A stretch of DNA of 64,000 nucleotides from Rhodobacterales bacterium HKCCE2091 (GTDB lineage Bacteria; Pseudomonadota; Alphaproteobacteria; Rhodobacterales; Rhodobacteraceae), in assembly GCA_015689685.1 (NCBI GenBank), contig WVSL01000001.1, positions 62,001 to 126,000 on the forward strand. The letters are read 5' to 3'. Both the position numbers and the translations under genes were made by a program. Shown one piece after another: positions 8,525 through 16,898 of this stretch (position 1 is the stretch's first letter; every line of letters begins with the position of its first letter). The notes under the pieces are model-generated. The model did no database searches. It was not told the DNA's origin and saw nothing but the letters and a program-made list of their open reading frames with translations.

Positions 8525-9721
8525 ATGGCTAAGTCGAGACCCCTCGAAGGCATCCGCGTCCTAGATTTCGGCGCCTTCATCGCCGGCCCCTATGCCGCGA
8601 GCATCCTGTCGATGCTCGGCGCCGAGGTGGTGAAGGTGGAACCGCCGAAGGGCGGAGACGCGTTCCGCCGCGGGCTCGGAACCGCCGATCCCTATTTCAT
8701 CCAGTCCAACGCGGGCAAGAAGAGCCTCGCGGTGGACCTGAAGTCGCCGGACGGCCTGGCGCTGGTCAAAGCGCTCCTGCCCAGCTTCGACGTGTTGATC
8801 GAGAACAGCCGCCCGGGCGTGATGGAACGGCTCGGGCTCGGCGCGGACACCGTGCGGGCGATCAACCCGGCGATCGTCTATTCCTCCGTTTCCGGCTTCG
8901 GCGACGGCGGCCCGTGGCGCGACCGCGCCGCCTTCGATACCATCGGCCTGTCCATGAGCGGGTTCCTGTCGATCATGGGCGACGAGGGCGAAGCCAAGCT
9001 CGCCGGCACCTGCATCGGCGATCTCGCGACGGCGCTGGTGTCGGTCATCGGCATCCTCGCGGGCCTGCTCGGCCGGGTCCGCAGCGACGACGACACCGGG
9101 ACGGAAGTACGGTCCTCGCTTCTGGAGGCCATGACCACGATCACCGTCGACGCGATGACCCAGGCGTTCGAGACCGGCCGCAACCCGCACCGCGAATCCC
9201 GCCACCCGAGCGCCCAGAGCTTCGCGCTGAAATGCGCGGACGGGGCGGCGCTGACGGTTCACATGTCCGGCAGCCAGAAGTTCTGGGAAGGCTTCGCCCG
9301 CGCGATGGACCGCGCCGACCTGATCGGCGACCCACGGTTCCTGACCTACAACGACCGCCGTGCCAACTATTTCGAACTGCGCCCGATCGCGCAGGCGGAA
9401 TTCGCCAGGCACGACCGCGACGAGTGGTTGCGGCGGCTGACGGCGAACGACGTGCCCCACGCGCCGCTCGTGACCGGGCTGGAACTGACCGAGCACCCGC
9501 AAATGCAGTGGCTCGACATGTACGACCCGCCCCGCCCCGACGGCCTGAGGCTGTCGCGCGCGCCGTGGCGCTTCGACGGCGAACGCGGCGGCAAGTCGGG
9601 CGACGCGCCCGAGATCGGGGCCCACACGCGCGAGGTCGCGCTGACCGTGCTGGCGGCGGACGAGGTCGACCGCCTGATCGCCGCGGGCGTGCTGGCCGAA
9701 CCGCGGGCCGAGGCGGGATGA
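8525..9721 (+). CDS. Family III CoA-transferase (CaiB/BaiF type), copy 1
   Basis: The 398-residue protein is full length for family III CoA-transferases, which move CoA between carboxylic acids through an aspartyl-CoA anhydride. It opens with PLEGIRVLDFGAFIAGPYA. The catalytic Asp lies in CIGDLATAL (about residue 163). It begins 24 nt after the DUF35 gene and ends 4 nt before the next CoA-transferase-type gene. It is strikingly similar over its whole length to the product of 23692-24897, so the two are in-window paralogues. It probably activates a pathway acid, since no CoA ligase is visible nearby. Confidence 0.92.
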   Translation: MAKSRPLEGIRVLDFGAFIAGPYAASILSMLGAEVVKVEPPKGGDAFRRGLGTADPYFIQSNAGKKSLAVDLKSPDGLALVKALLPSFDVLIENSRPGVMERLGLGADTVRAINPAIVYSSVSGFGDGGPWRDRAAFDTIGLSMSGFLSIMGDEGEAKLAGTCIGDLATALVSVIGILAGLLGRVRSDDDTGTEVRSSLLEAMTTITVDAMTQAFETGRNPHRESRHPSAQSFALKCADGAALTVHMSGSQKFWEGFARAMDRADLIGDPRFLTYNDRRANYFELRPIAQAEFARHDRDEWLRRLTANDVPHAPLVTGLELTEHPQMQWLDMYDPPRPDGLRLSRAPWRFDGERGGKSGDAPEIGAHTREVALTVLAADEVDRLIAAGVLAEPRAEAG

Positions 9722-9725
9722 GCCG

Positions 9726-10979
9726 ATGACGAAGACCCCGACGACCATGACCGCGACGGAGGCGCTGGCCCGGGTGCAACCCGGCATGACGGTCGCGTTC
9801 CCGCACCTGTCCGCCGAACCCACGGCCCTGACGGCGGCGCTCTGGGACCGTGCGGCGGAGATCACGGACCTGACCGTGGTCAGCGGGATGCTGCTGTCGG
9901 GCTACGGGTTCCTGTCCGGCCCCGCGGCGAAGAACATCCGCTTCAAGACCTGGTTCCTGCCCGGCACGCTTCTGCGAAAGACCGCGGGCGACGTGACGGC
10001 GGAATACCTTCCCTTCACCTGGGCGCAGACCGCCCGTTACCTCGCCGAAACCAGCTTCGACGTGGGCCTGATCCATGTCTCGCCCGCCGACGCGGAGGGC
10101 TATCACAGCTTCGGCGTCTGCTGCACCGCCGCCAGGGGGATCGCCGGAAGCGCGAAGACCCTGATCGCGCAGGTCAACCCGGCGATGCCCCGCACGCGTG
10201 GCGATTCCCGCATCCACGCCTCCGAGATCGACGTGCTGGTCGAGGCGGCGGAACCGCTGATGGAATACCCCAATCGCCCGCTAGATGCGATCGACGCGGA
10301 GATCGGGCGGCAGATCGCGGGGATGATCCCCGACGGATCCTCGCTGAGCCTCGGCGTCGGTGGCATCCCCCTCGCGGCGGCGAACGCGCTGATCGACAGG
10401 GGGGCGCGCGACCTGCGCTTCATCAACACCTTCACCGACCCGACTGTCAGCCTGATCGAGGCCGGCTGTGCGACGGCGGAGAACCCCAAGGCCCATACCG
10501 GCGACATCTTCGGCTCGCGCGCGCTCTACGACTGGGTCGCGGACAACGAGGCGGTCGCGCTCGCCGACGCGCTGACCACGCACCGGCCGGAGGATTTCGT
10601 GCGGCGCAAGACCGTGGTCTCGGTCAACTCGGCGCTGGAGATCGACCTTCTCGGACAGGTCAACGCGGAGACGATCGGCGGCCGGCAATCGGGGTCCATG
10701 GGCGGCCTCGTCGACTTCGCGGTCGGCGGACAGGTCGAGGGCGGCATGTTCATCCTCGGGCTGCGGTCGCAGACCAATTCCGGCCGCCCGCGGATCGTCA
10801 GCCGGCTCGACGGGCACATCGTCTCGTTGTCGCGCACGTTCGTCGACATCGTGGTGACGGAACACGGCGCGGCCTCGCTGCGCAACAAGTCGGTGCGGGA
10901 ACGCGCACTGGCGCTGGCGGAGATCGCGCATCCCGACGACCGGGCGGCGCTGCGGGACGAGGCCGCGCGCCTGAGCTGA
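9726..10979 (+). CDS. Acetyl-CoA hydrolase/transferase-family CoA-transferase
   Basis: The 417-residue protein belongs to the two-domain family that includes 4-hydroxybutyrate CoA-transferase and acetyl-CoA hydrolases. The oxyanion-type loop GVGGIP is near residue 218. The NSALEIDLLGQVNAE segment near residue 305 matches the region in which relatives keep the CoA-accepting glutamate, although I cannot assign that residue with certainty. It probably transfers CoA from acetyl- or another acyl-CoA to a pathway acid. It follows the family III enzyme by 4 nt, so two mechanistically different CoA-transferases share one operon. Confidence 0.88.
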   Translation: MTKTPTTMTATEALARVQPGMTVAFPHLSAEPTALTAALWDRAAEITDLTVVSGMLLSGYGFLSGPAAKNIRFKTWFLPGTLLRKTAGDVTAEYLPFTWAQTARYLAETSFDVGLIHVSPADAEGYHSFGVCCTAARGIAGSAKTLIAQVNPAMPRTRGDSRIHASEIDVLVEAAEPLMEYPNRPLDAIDAEIGRQIAGMIPDGSSLSLGVGGIPLAAANALIDRGARDLRFINTFTDPTVSLIEAGCATAENPKAHTGDIFGSRALYDWVADNEAVALADALTTHRPEDFVRRKTVVSVNSALEIDLLGQVNAETIGGRQSGSMGGLVDFAVGGQVEGGMFILGLRSQTNSGRPRIVSRLDGHIVSLSRTFVDIVVTEHGAASLRNKSVRERALALAEIAHPDDRAALRDEAARLS

Positions 10980-11006
10980 AACGGCACAGTCCCGAGGGAG
11001 GGGAGC

Positions 11007-11954
11007 ATGTCGGAGACGGAGAAGAAGAAGACGCGCAAGGTCATCATCACCTGCGCCGTGACGGGGTCGATCCACACGCCATCGATGTCGCCGCACCTGC
11101 CGGTGACACCGGAGGAGATCTCGGACGCCGCCGTGGGCGCCGCCGGGGCCGGCGCGGCGATCATCCACCTGCATGCCCGGAACCCGGAGAACGGCATCCC
11201 CGACCAGTCCGTCGACGCCTACAAGGGCATCCTGCCGGTCATCAAGCAGCGCACCGGGGCGGTGCTGAACATCACCACCGGCGGCTCCACCCTGATGACG
11301 ACCGAGGAACGGCTCGGCCCCGCGCTGCACTACAAGCCCGAGGTGGCGAGCCTGAACATGGGCTCGATGAACTTCGGCCTCTACCCGATGCTGAACCGGT
11401 TCAAGGAGTTCAAGCACGACTGGGAAGAGGACTACCTGCGCACCTCGGACGACCGGGTGTTCAAGAACACCTTCAGGGACATCGAGACGATCCTGACGAA
11501 ATGCGCCGACAACGGCACGCGGTTCGAGGTCGAGTGCTACGACATCGGCCATCTCTATACCTGCGCCCATTTCGCCGACCGCGGCCTCATCAAGCCGCCG
11601 TTCTTCATCCAGTCGGTCTTCGGCATCCTCGGCGGCATCGGCCAGCACCCCGAGGACGTGCTGCACATGAAGCGTACCGCGGACCGGCTGTTCGGCGACG
11701 ACTACCAGTGGTCCGTTCTGGGCGCCGGGGCGCGGCAGATGCAGATCGCGATGCAGTCGGTGATGCTTGGCGGGAACGTGCGGGTCGGGCTGGAGGATTC
11801 GCTGTGGCTCGGCCGCGGCAAGCTCGCCGAGAGCAACGCCGCGCAGGTCGCGGCGGCGCGCGAGATGATCGAGACCCTGGGGTTCGAGATCGCCACCCCC
11901 GACGAGGCGCGCGAGATGCTGGAGCTGAAGGGCGGGCACGATGTCAACTTCTGA
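11007..11954 (+). CDS. BKACE family beta-keto acid cleavage enzyme
   Basis: The 315-residue protein has the DUF849/BKACE TIM-barrel hallmarks. IIHLHAR (about residues 52-58) supplies two zinc-ligand histidines, and VRVGLEDSLW near residue 260 carries the conserved Arg and the ligand Glu. Family members cleave a beta-keto acid with acetyl-CoA, giving acetoacetate plus a new acyl-CoA; the prototype acts on 3-keto-5-aminohexanoate. A GGGAGGGGAG ribosome-binding tract precedes the ATG. It overlaps the following crotonase gene by 14 nt. Acetoacetate production fits with the CoA-transferase and HMG-CoA-lyase-like neighbours. The actual keto acid is unknown. Confidence 0.92.
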   Translation: MSETEKKKTRKVIITCAVTGSIHTPSMSPHLPVTPEEISDAAVGAAGAGAAIIHLHARNPENGIPDQSVDAYKGILPVIKQRTGAVLNITTGGSTLMTTEERLGPALHYKPEVASLNMGSMNFGLYPMLNRFKEFKHDWEEDYLRTSDDRVFKNTFRDIETILTKCADNGTRFEVECYDIGHLYTCAHFADRGLIKPPFFIQSVFGILGGIGQHPEDVLHMKRTADRLFGDDYQWSVLGAGARQMQIAMQSVMLGGNVRVGLEDSLWLGRGKLAESNAAQVAAAREMIETLGFEIATPDEAREMLELKGGHDVNF

Positions 11955-12720
11955 CGATATCCTGCTGACCGAACGGCGCGGCCCGGTCCTGCGCCTGACC
12001 CTGAACCGCCCCGAGCGCCGGAACGCGGTGAACGACGCGCTGATCCTCGCGCTCAGCGCCGCGTTCGACGACGCCTCGCGCGACCCGGACATCCGCGCCA
12101 TCGTCCTGACCGGGGCGGGCGACAAGGCGTTCTGTTCGGGCGCGGATCTCGGTGGCGGGGTCTTCGATTTCGACTATTCCGAGCCGATCTCCAACTACGC
12201 CAACCTGCTGCGTGCCGGGCGCCGGGCCACGGTGCCGGTGATCGGGCGGATCAACGGGTTCTGCCTCGCCGGCGGCATGGGGCTTCTCGCCATCTGCGAC
12301 ATGGCCGTGGCCGCGTCGACCGCGAAGTTCGGGCTGCCCGAGGTCAAGGTCGGGCTGTTCCCGATGCAGGTCGCGGCGCTTTTGCAATCCCTGCTGCCGG
12401 CCCGGAAGTTCGCCGAGATGTGCTACACGGGCGAGATGCTGACGGCCGAGGAGGCGCTGGCCTGCGATCTCGTCAACTACGTCGCCGCGCCGGAGACGCT
12501 GGACGAGAAGACCGACTGGCTGGTGGACCGGGTCGTGTCGAAATCCCCGACCGCGATCCGGCGCGGGAAATACGCGCTGTCCGCGACCTCGGGCATGACG
12601 TTCGAGCAATCCATCGCCTTCCTCGAATCCCAGATCGGGCTGATGCCGCTGACCGGGGACGCGAAGGAAGGGCTGGCCGCCTTCGCCGAGAAGCGCGCGC
12701 CGGAGTGGACCGGCCGATGA
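11941..12720 (+). CDS. Enoyl-CoA hydratase/isomerase (crotonase) family protein
   Basis: The 259-residue protein is a complete crotonase-fold enzyme with the acyl-CoA oxyanion regions FCSGADLG and GFCLAGGMGL. Of the two glutamates of true hydratases, the first is replaced by Gly (LAGGMGLLA where hydratases have GGGCELA). The second is kept in GLPEVKVG. This favours isomerase, racemase-like or other crotonase chemistry over simple hydration. It overlaps the BKACE gene by 14 nt and the HMG-CoA-lyase-like gene by 4 nt (ATGA), so translation is probably coupled. Confidence 0.88.
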   Translation: MSTSDDILLTERRGPVLRLTLNRPERRNAVNDALILALSAAFDDASRDPDIRAIVLTGAGDKAFCSGADLGGGVFDFDYSEPISNYANLLRAGRRATVPVIGRINGFCLAGGMGLLAICDMAVAASTAKFGLPEVKVGLFPMQVAALLQSLLPARKFAEMCYTGEMLTAEEALACDLVNYVAAPETLDEKTDWLVDRVVSKSPTAIRRGKYALSATSGMTFEQSIAFLESQIGLMPLTGDAKEGLAAFAEKRAPEWTGR

Positions 12721-13658
12721 GCGACCTTCCCGCCCGCGTCCACATCGCCGAGGTCGGCCCCCGCGAGGGCTTCCAGTTCGAGCCGCCGGGCATCCCGACG
12801 GCAGAGAAGATCCGCCTGATCGACGCGCTGTCGGAGACCGGCGTGCCGGAAATCGAGTGCGCCTCCTTCGTCAACCCGAAGGTCGTGCCGCAGATGGCCG
12901 ACGTGTTCGACATCGCCGCCGGGATCGCGAAGCGCGACGGCGTGATCCACGGCTGCATGTGGCTGAACGAAAAAGGCTTCCTGCAGGCGCGGGACAGCGG
13001 GCTTCACACCCCCGCGCTCACCAGCGGCAGCGCGTCGGACACGTTCCTGTTGAAGAACAACAACCGCACGCCGGAACAGCAGCTGGACGGGCAGCGGAAG
13101 CTGAGGCAACTCTATTCCGACCACGGGCTCGGGTCCGGGCCGGTCTACCTGTTCACCGCCTTCGGCTGCAATTACGAGGGCGATATCCCGGTGGCGAAGG
13201 CGATGGAGCGCGCCGCCGATCTCGTCTCGATCTGCGAGGACGCCGGCACCCCGCCCGCCTGCATCACGCTGTGCGACACCATCGGCGCCGCGGACCCGGT
13301 GCAGGTGCGCGCGCTCGTCGACGCGGTGCGAAGCCGCTGGCCGGACTACCCGGTGGCGCTTCACCTCCACGACACCCGCGGGCTCGGCATCGCCAACGCG
13401 ATGGCCGGGCTGGAACTCGGCGTCGCGCGTTTCGATGCCTCGGTCGGCGGTCTCGGCGGCTGCCCCTTCGCCGGGAACCGCTCCGCCGCCGGGAACGTCG
13501 CGACCGAGGAACTCGCGCTTCTCTGCGACCGGATGGGCGTCGAGACCGGCATCGACCTGGCGGCGCTGGTCGAGGCCGCGCGCCTCGCCGAGGAAATCGT
13601 CGGGCATCCCCTGCCCGGAAAACTGTCCAAGGCGGGCCTGTTCAACCGGCGTCCCTGA
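12717..13658 (+). CDS. Hydroxymethylglutaryl-CoA lyase-like protein
   Basis: The 313-residue protein is a DRE-TIM HMGL-family enzyme. The signature loop GGLGGCPFA with the active-site Cys is present near residue 240, and the metal-binding HLHD motif is at about 220. The usual GPRDGLQ opening reads GPREGFQ, so the metal-ligand Asp is Glu at residue 17. Canonical members split HMG-CoA into acetyl-CoA and acetoacetate in leucine and terpenoid breakdown, but no biotin carboxylase partner is present here. The start is the ATG at 12717, overlapping the crotonase stop. It may cleave a related 3-hydroxy-3-methylacyl-CoA. Confidence 0.88.
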   Translation: MSDLPARVHIAEVGPREGFQFEPPGIPTAEKIRLIDALSETGVPEIECASFVNPKVVPQMADVFDIAAGIAKRDGVIHGCMWLNEKGFLQARDSGLHTPALTSGSASDTFLLKNNNRTPEQQLDGQRKLRQLYSDHGLGSGPVYLFTAFGCNYEGDIPVAKAMERAADLVSICEDAGTPPACITLCDTIGAADPVQVRALVDAVRSRWPDYPVALHLHDTRGLGIANAMAGLELGVARFDASVGGLGGCPFAGNRSAAGNVATEELALLCDRMGVETGIDLAALVEAARLAEEIVGHPLPGKLSKAGLFNRRP

Positions 13659-13691
13659 CGCCGCCCGCCGGAACATCACGGAGCCAAGCAC

Positions 13692-14879
13692 ATGAGGAAG
13701 AGCGACCTGCCTGCCGGCATAGAGGCCACCGAGGAGCGGATGCAGATCGCCGACAGCGTTCGCGCGCTCTGCGACAGGTTCGACGACGACTGGTGGCTGG
13801 AAAAGGAACGCCGCGCGGAGTTCCCGCACGAGTTCCACAAGGCGATGGCGGAGGCCGGATGGCTCGGCATCACCATGCCCGAGGAATACGGCGGCGCGAA
13901 TCTCGGCGTGACCGATGCCGCGCTGATGATGCAGATCCTCGGCAATTCGGCCGGGGCGATGGCGGCCTGTTCCTCCATCCACATCAACCTCTTCGGGCCG
14001 CACGCGATGGTGAAGCACGGGACGAGGGACCAGAAGGACCGGATGATCCCGCCGCTGGTCGAGGGCAAGCACATCGCCTGCTTCGGCGTGACGGAGCCCG
14101 ACGCGGGGCTCGACACCACCCACATCTCGACCAAGGCGGTGAAGCAGGGATCGAACTACATCGTCCACGGCCAGAAGGTCTGGACCTCGACCGCGCAACA
14201 GGCGGACAAGATCCTGCTGCTGACCCGGACCACGCCCTACGAGGACAGCAAGCGCCCGATCGACGGCATGACGCTGTTCTACACCGACTTCGACCGTTCG
14301 AAGATCTCCGTCACCCCGATCGAGAAGATGGGCCGCGCCGCGGTCAACTCGAACTCGATCTTCATCGACGGGCTGGTGATCCCCGAGGAGGATCGCATCG
14401 GCGAGGAAGGCGCGGGCTTCAAGCTCCTGCTCGACAGCCTCAATCCCGAACGCATCCTCGTCGCCGCGGAGGCCATCGGCGTCGGCCGCCGGGCGCTGGA
14501 AAAGGCCGCGGACTACGCCGCCGAGCGCGTCGTCTTCGGCCGGCCCATCGGGCAGAACCAGTCGATCCAGCATCCGCTCGCGCAAAGCTGGATGGCGCTT
14601 GAGGCCGCCGACCTGATGGTCTGGCACGCCGGCCGGCTCTACGACGATGGCAAGTCCTGCGGCGCGGAGGCGAACGCGGCCAAGTTCCTCGCCGCCGATG
14701 CCGCCTTCGATGCCTGTGACCGCGCGGTGCGCACCCATGGCGGCTTCGGCTACGCCAAGGAATACCACGTCGAACGCTATTTCCGGGAAATCATGCTGCC
14801 CCGGATCGCGCCGGTGACGCGGGAACTCATCATGTCGTTTATCGCCGAGCGCGTGCTCGACCTGCCGAAATCCTACTGA
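13692..14879 (+). CDS. Acyl-CoA dehydrogenase 1
   Basis: The 395-residue protein has all three ACAD domains. FAD-binding stretches are CFGVTEPDAG and KVWTSTA, and the C-terminal region has GGFGYAKEYHVER. The C-terminal catalytic Glu of the usual IYEGT motif is absent (RIAPVTREL). A Glu at residue 253 in NPERI sits where isovaleryl- and long-chain-type enzymes keep theirs, so a branched-chain or unusual acyl-CoA is plausible. It starts 33 nt after the lyase gene and ends 10 nt before an SDR, in the same operon. It oxidises acyl-CoA to enoyl-CoA with ETF as acceptor. Confidence 0.92.
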   Translation: MRKSDLPAGIEATEERMQIADSVRALCDRFDDDWWLEKERRAEFPHEFHKAMAEAGWLGITMPEEYGGANLGVTDAALMMQILGNSAGAMAACSSIHINLFGPHAMVKHGTRDQKDRMIPPLVEGKHIACFGVTEPDAGLDTTHISTKAVKQGSNYIVHGQKVWTSTAQQADKILLLTRTTPYEDSKRPIDGMTLFYTDFDRSKISVTPIEKMGRAAVNSNSIFIDGLVIPEEDRIGEEGAGFKLLLDSLNPERILVAAEAIGVGRRALEKAADYAAERVVFGRPIGQNQSIQHPLAQSWMALEAADLMVWHAGRLYDDGKSCGAEANAAKFLAADAAFDACDRAVRTHGGFGYAKEYHVERYFREIMLPRIAPVTRELIMSFIAERVLDLPKSY

Positions 14880-14889
14880 GGGGGCGGGC

Positions 14890-15642
14890 ATGGCGGATAC
14901 CGGCAAACTCGCGGGGCGGCGTGCCCTCGTCACCGGCGCCTCCTCCGGGCTCGGCGCCCATTTCGCGGCGGTCCTGGCGCGCCATGGCGCGGCGGTCAGC
15001 GCGGCGGCGCGGCGGGTCGACCGGCTGGAAGACCTGTGCGACGCGATCTCGGCCGAGGGCGGAACGGCGGAACCCGTCGCACTCGACGTCACCTCCCCCG
15101 ACAGCGTCGCCGCCGCCTTCGCGTCCGGCCCGTTCGACATCGTCATCAACAACGCCGGCGTCACCCATGACGGCCCGGCGCTGAAGACGACGGAGGCGAA
15201 CTGGACCTGGGTCATCGACACCGACCTGAACGGCGTGTTCCGCGTCGCGCAGGCGGCCGGGCGGGCGCTGGTCGACGCGGGCCGCCCGGGCAGCATCGTC
15301 AACATCGCCTCGATCCTCGGCCACCGCGTCGCGGGCAACCTGTCCGCCTATGCCACCGCGAAGGCGGGCGTGGTGCAGATGTCGCGCAGCCTCGCGCTGG
15401 AATGGGCGCGCCACGGCATCCGCGTCAACGCGCTCTGCCCCGGCTACATCGAAACCGACCTGAACCGCGATTTTTTCGCCTCCGACGCGGGCAAGGCGCT
15501 CATCAGGCGGGTGCCGCAGCGGCGGCTCGGCCAGGTGTCCGATCTCGACGGCGCGCTCCTGCTGCTCGCCTCCGACGACGGCGCCTTCATCACCGGGACA
15601 GAGATCGTCGTCGACGGCGGCCACCTCGTCTCATCGCTCTAG
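14890..15642 (+). CDS. Short-chain dehydrogenase/reductase (SDR)
   Basis: The 250-residue protein is a classical SDR with TGASSGLG (residues 14-21), NNAG, the catalytic Ser in NIASILG, and YATAK. The C-terminal TEIVVDGGH is also typical. It is an NAD(P)-dependent oxidoreductase, probably acting on a hydroxyacyl-CoA or hydroxy acid. It lies 10 nt after one acyl-CoA dehydrogenase and 47 nt before the next. The SDR-ACAD-kinase order recalls the gene set for 4-hydroxyacyl-CoA conversion in Pseudomonas levulinate catabolism, in which an SDR also takes part. Confidence 0.9.
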   Translation: MADTGKLAGRRALVTGASSGLGAHFAAVLARHGAAVSAAARRVDRLEDLCDAISAEGGTAEPVALDVTSPDSVAAAFASGPFDIVINNAGVTHDGPALKTTEANWTWVIDTDLNGVFRVAQAAGRALVDAGRPGSIVNIASILGHRVAGNLSAYATAKAGVVQMSRSLALEWARHGIRVNALCPGYIETDLNRDFFASDAGKALIRRVPQRRLGQVSDLDGALLLLASDDGAFITGTEIVVDGGHLVSSL

Positions 15643-15689
15643 GCCGGCCACCCGCCCGCCCCCCGCTTCGCAAACCGAGGGTCTGCCAC

Positions 15690-16898
15690 ATGGACTTCAC
15701 CATCTCCCCCCGCATCGAGGACTACCGCGCCCGGATCGCCCGGTTCGTCGAACGCGAGGTCCTGCCGCTCGAGGAGGACCGGTCGAACTTCGACGCGCAC
15801 GACAACATCCGGCTCGACGTGCTGGAGCGCGTGCGCGACTTGGCCCGGTCCGAGGGGCTGTGGTGTCTGCAGCTGAAGGAGGAAACCGGCGGCCAGGGGC
15901 TCGGCAAGATGGGCATGGCAGTCTGCTACGAGGAGATGAACCGCTCGATCTTCGGGCCCGTCGTGTTCAACTCCGCCGCGCCGGACGACGGCAACATGAT
16001 GGTGCTGGAAAAGGTGGCGACCGAGGCGCAGAAGGACCGCTGGCTGCAACCGATCGTGCGCGGCGACGTGCGGTCCGCCTTCGTGATGACCGAGCCGCAT
16101 CCGGGCTCCGGCTCCGACCCCGGCGGGATGATGCTGACCACCGCCGAGAAGCGGAACGACCGCTACGTCGTCCGCGGGCGCAAGTGGTTCATCACCGGGG
16201 CCGAGGAAGCCGAGCACTTCATCCTCGTCGCCCGCACCTCCGACGATCCGCGCAAGGGCCTCACCGCGTTCCTGCACGGCAGGGATGCGCTCGGTTTCCG
16301 GATCGAACGGCGGATCCCGATCATGGGCCCCGAGGAACACGGCGGCCATTGCGAGATCGTCTACGAGGACATGGAGATCCCCGCCGAGAACCTGCTGATG
16401 GAGGAAGGCGACGGGCTGAAGATGACCCAGATCCGGCTTGGCCCCGCGCGGCTGACCCACTGCATGCGCTGGCTCGGGCTCGCCAAGCGCTGCGTCGAGA
16501 TCGCCAGCGAATACGCCCACAACCGCTTCGCCTTCGGGGAGCGGCTGTCGAACCGCGAAAGTATCCAGATGATGCTCGGGGACCTGGCCATGCAGATCGA
16601 GGTCGGCCGGCTGCTGGTGATGAAGGCGGCGTGGGAACTCGACCGCGGCGGCTATGCCCGCAAGGAGGTCTCGATGGCCAAGGTCCATGTCGCGAACCTG
16701 CTTCACCAGGCCGCCGACACCGCGATCCAGGTCAACGGCGCGCGGGGCTATTCCAAGGATACCGTGCTGGAATGGATCTACCGCTACGCCCGGCAGGCGC
16801 GGCTGGTGGACGGGGCCGACGAGGTCCACAAGATGGTCCTGCACCGCAACCTAGAAAAGGAGGGCCGCGGGTTCTGGGAATGGCAGGCCGGCGAATGA
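15690..16898 (+). CDS. Acyl-CoA dehydrogenase 2, ACAD10/11-LvaC type
   Basis: The 402-residue protein has the ACAD fold, with FVMTEPHPGSGSDP and KWFITGA around the flavin site. Near the C-terminus LVDGADEVH replaces the common YEGTxxI, putting Asp 374 at the catalytic-base position as in ACAD10/ACAD11 relatives. I start it at the ATG at 15690 (MDFTISPRIEDYRA); the open frame upstream is non-homologous. It overlaps the APH-kinase gene by 4 nt. In mammals ACAD10/11 carry the two activities in one polypeptide, and in Pseudomonas LvaC works with the kinase LvaA. There a phosphorylated 4-hydroxyacyl-CoA loses phosphate on the dehydrogenase. Confidence 0.92.
   Translation: MDFTISPRIEDYRARIARFVEREVLPLEEDRSNFDAHDNIRLDVLERVRDLARSEGLWCLQLKEETGGQGLGKMGMAVCYEEMNRSIFGPVVFNSAAPDDGNMMVLEKVATEAQKDRWLQPIVRGDVRSAFVMTEPHPGSGSDPGGMMLTTAEKRNDRYVVRGRKWFITGAEEAEHFILVARTSDDPRKGLTAFLHGRDALGFRIERRIPIMGPEEHGGHCEIVYEDMEIPAENLLMEEGDGLKMTQIRLGPARLTHCMRWLGLAKRCVEIASEYAHNRFAFGERLSNRESIQMMLGDLAMQIEVGRLLVMKAAWELDRGGYARKEVSMAKVHVANLLHQAADTAIQVNGARGYSKDTVLEWIYRYARQARLVDGADEVHKMVLHRNLEKEGRGFWEWQAGE

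Noticed and set aside
10281-12125. A 614-codon minus-strand frame opposite the CoA-transferase and BKACE genes
   Set aside because: The translation is rich in Arg, Asp and His without any domain, and the opposite strand carries well-supported genes.
12477-15338. A 953-codon open frame on the minus strand opposite the lyase, ACAD and SDR genes
   Set aside because: Its translation is Arg/Gly/His/Val-rich with no family resemblance, while the plus-strand genes have clear motifs. Long antisense frames are a normal result of the very high GC content.
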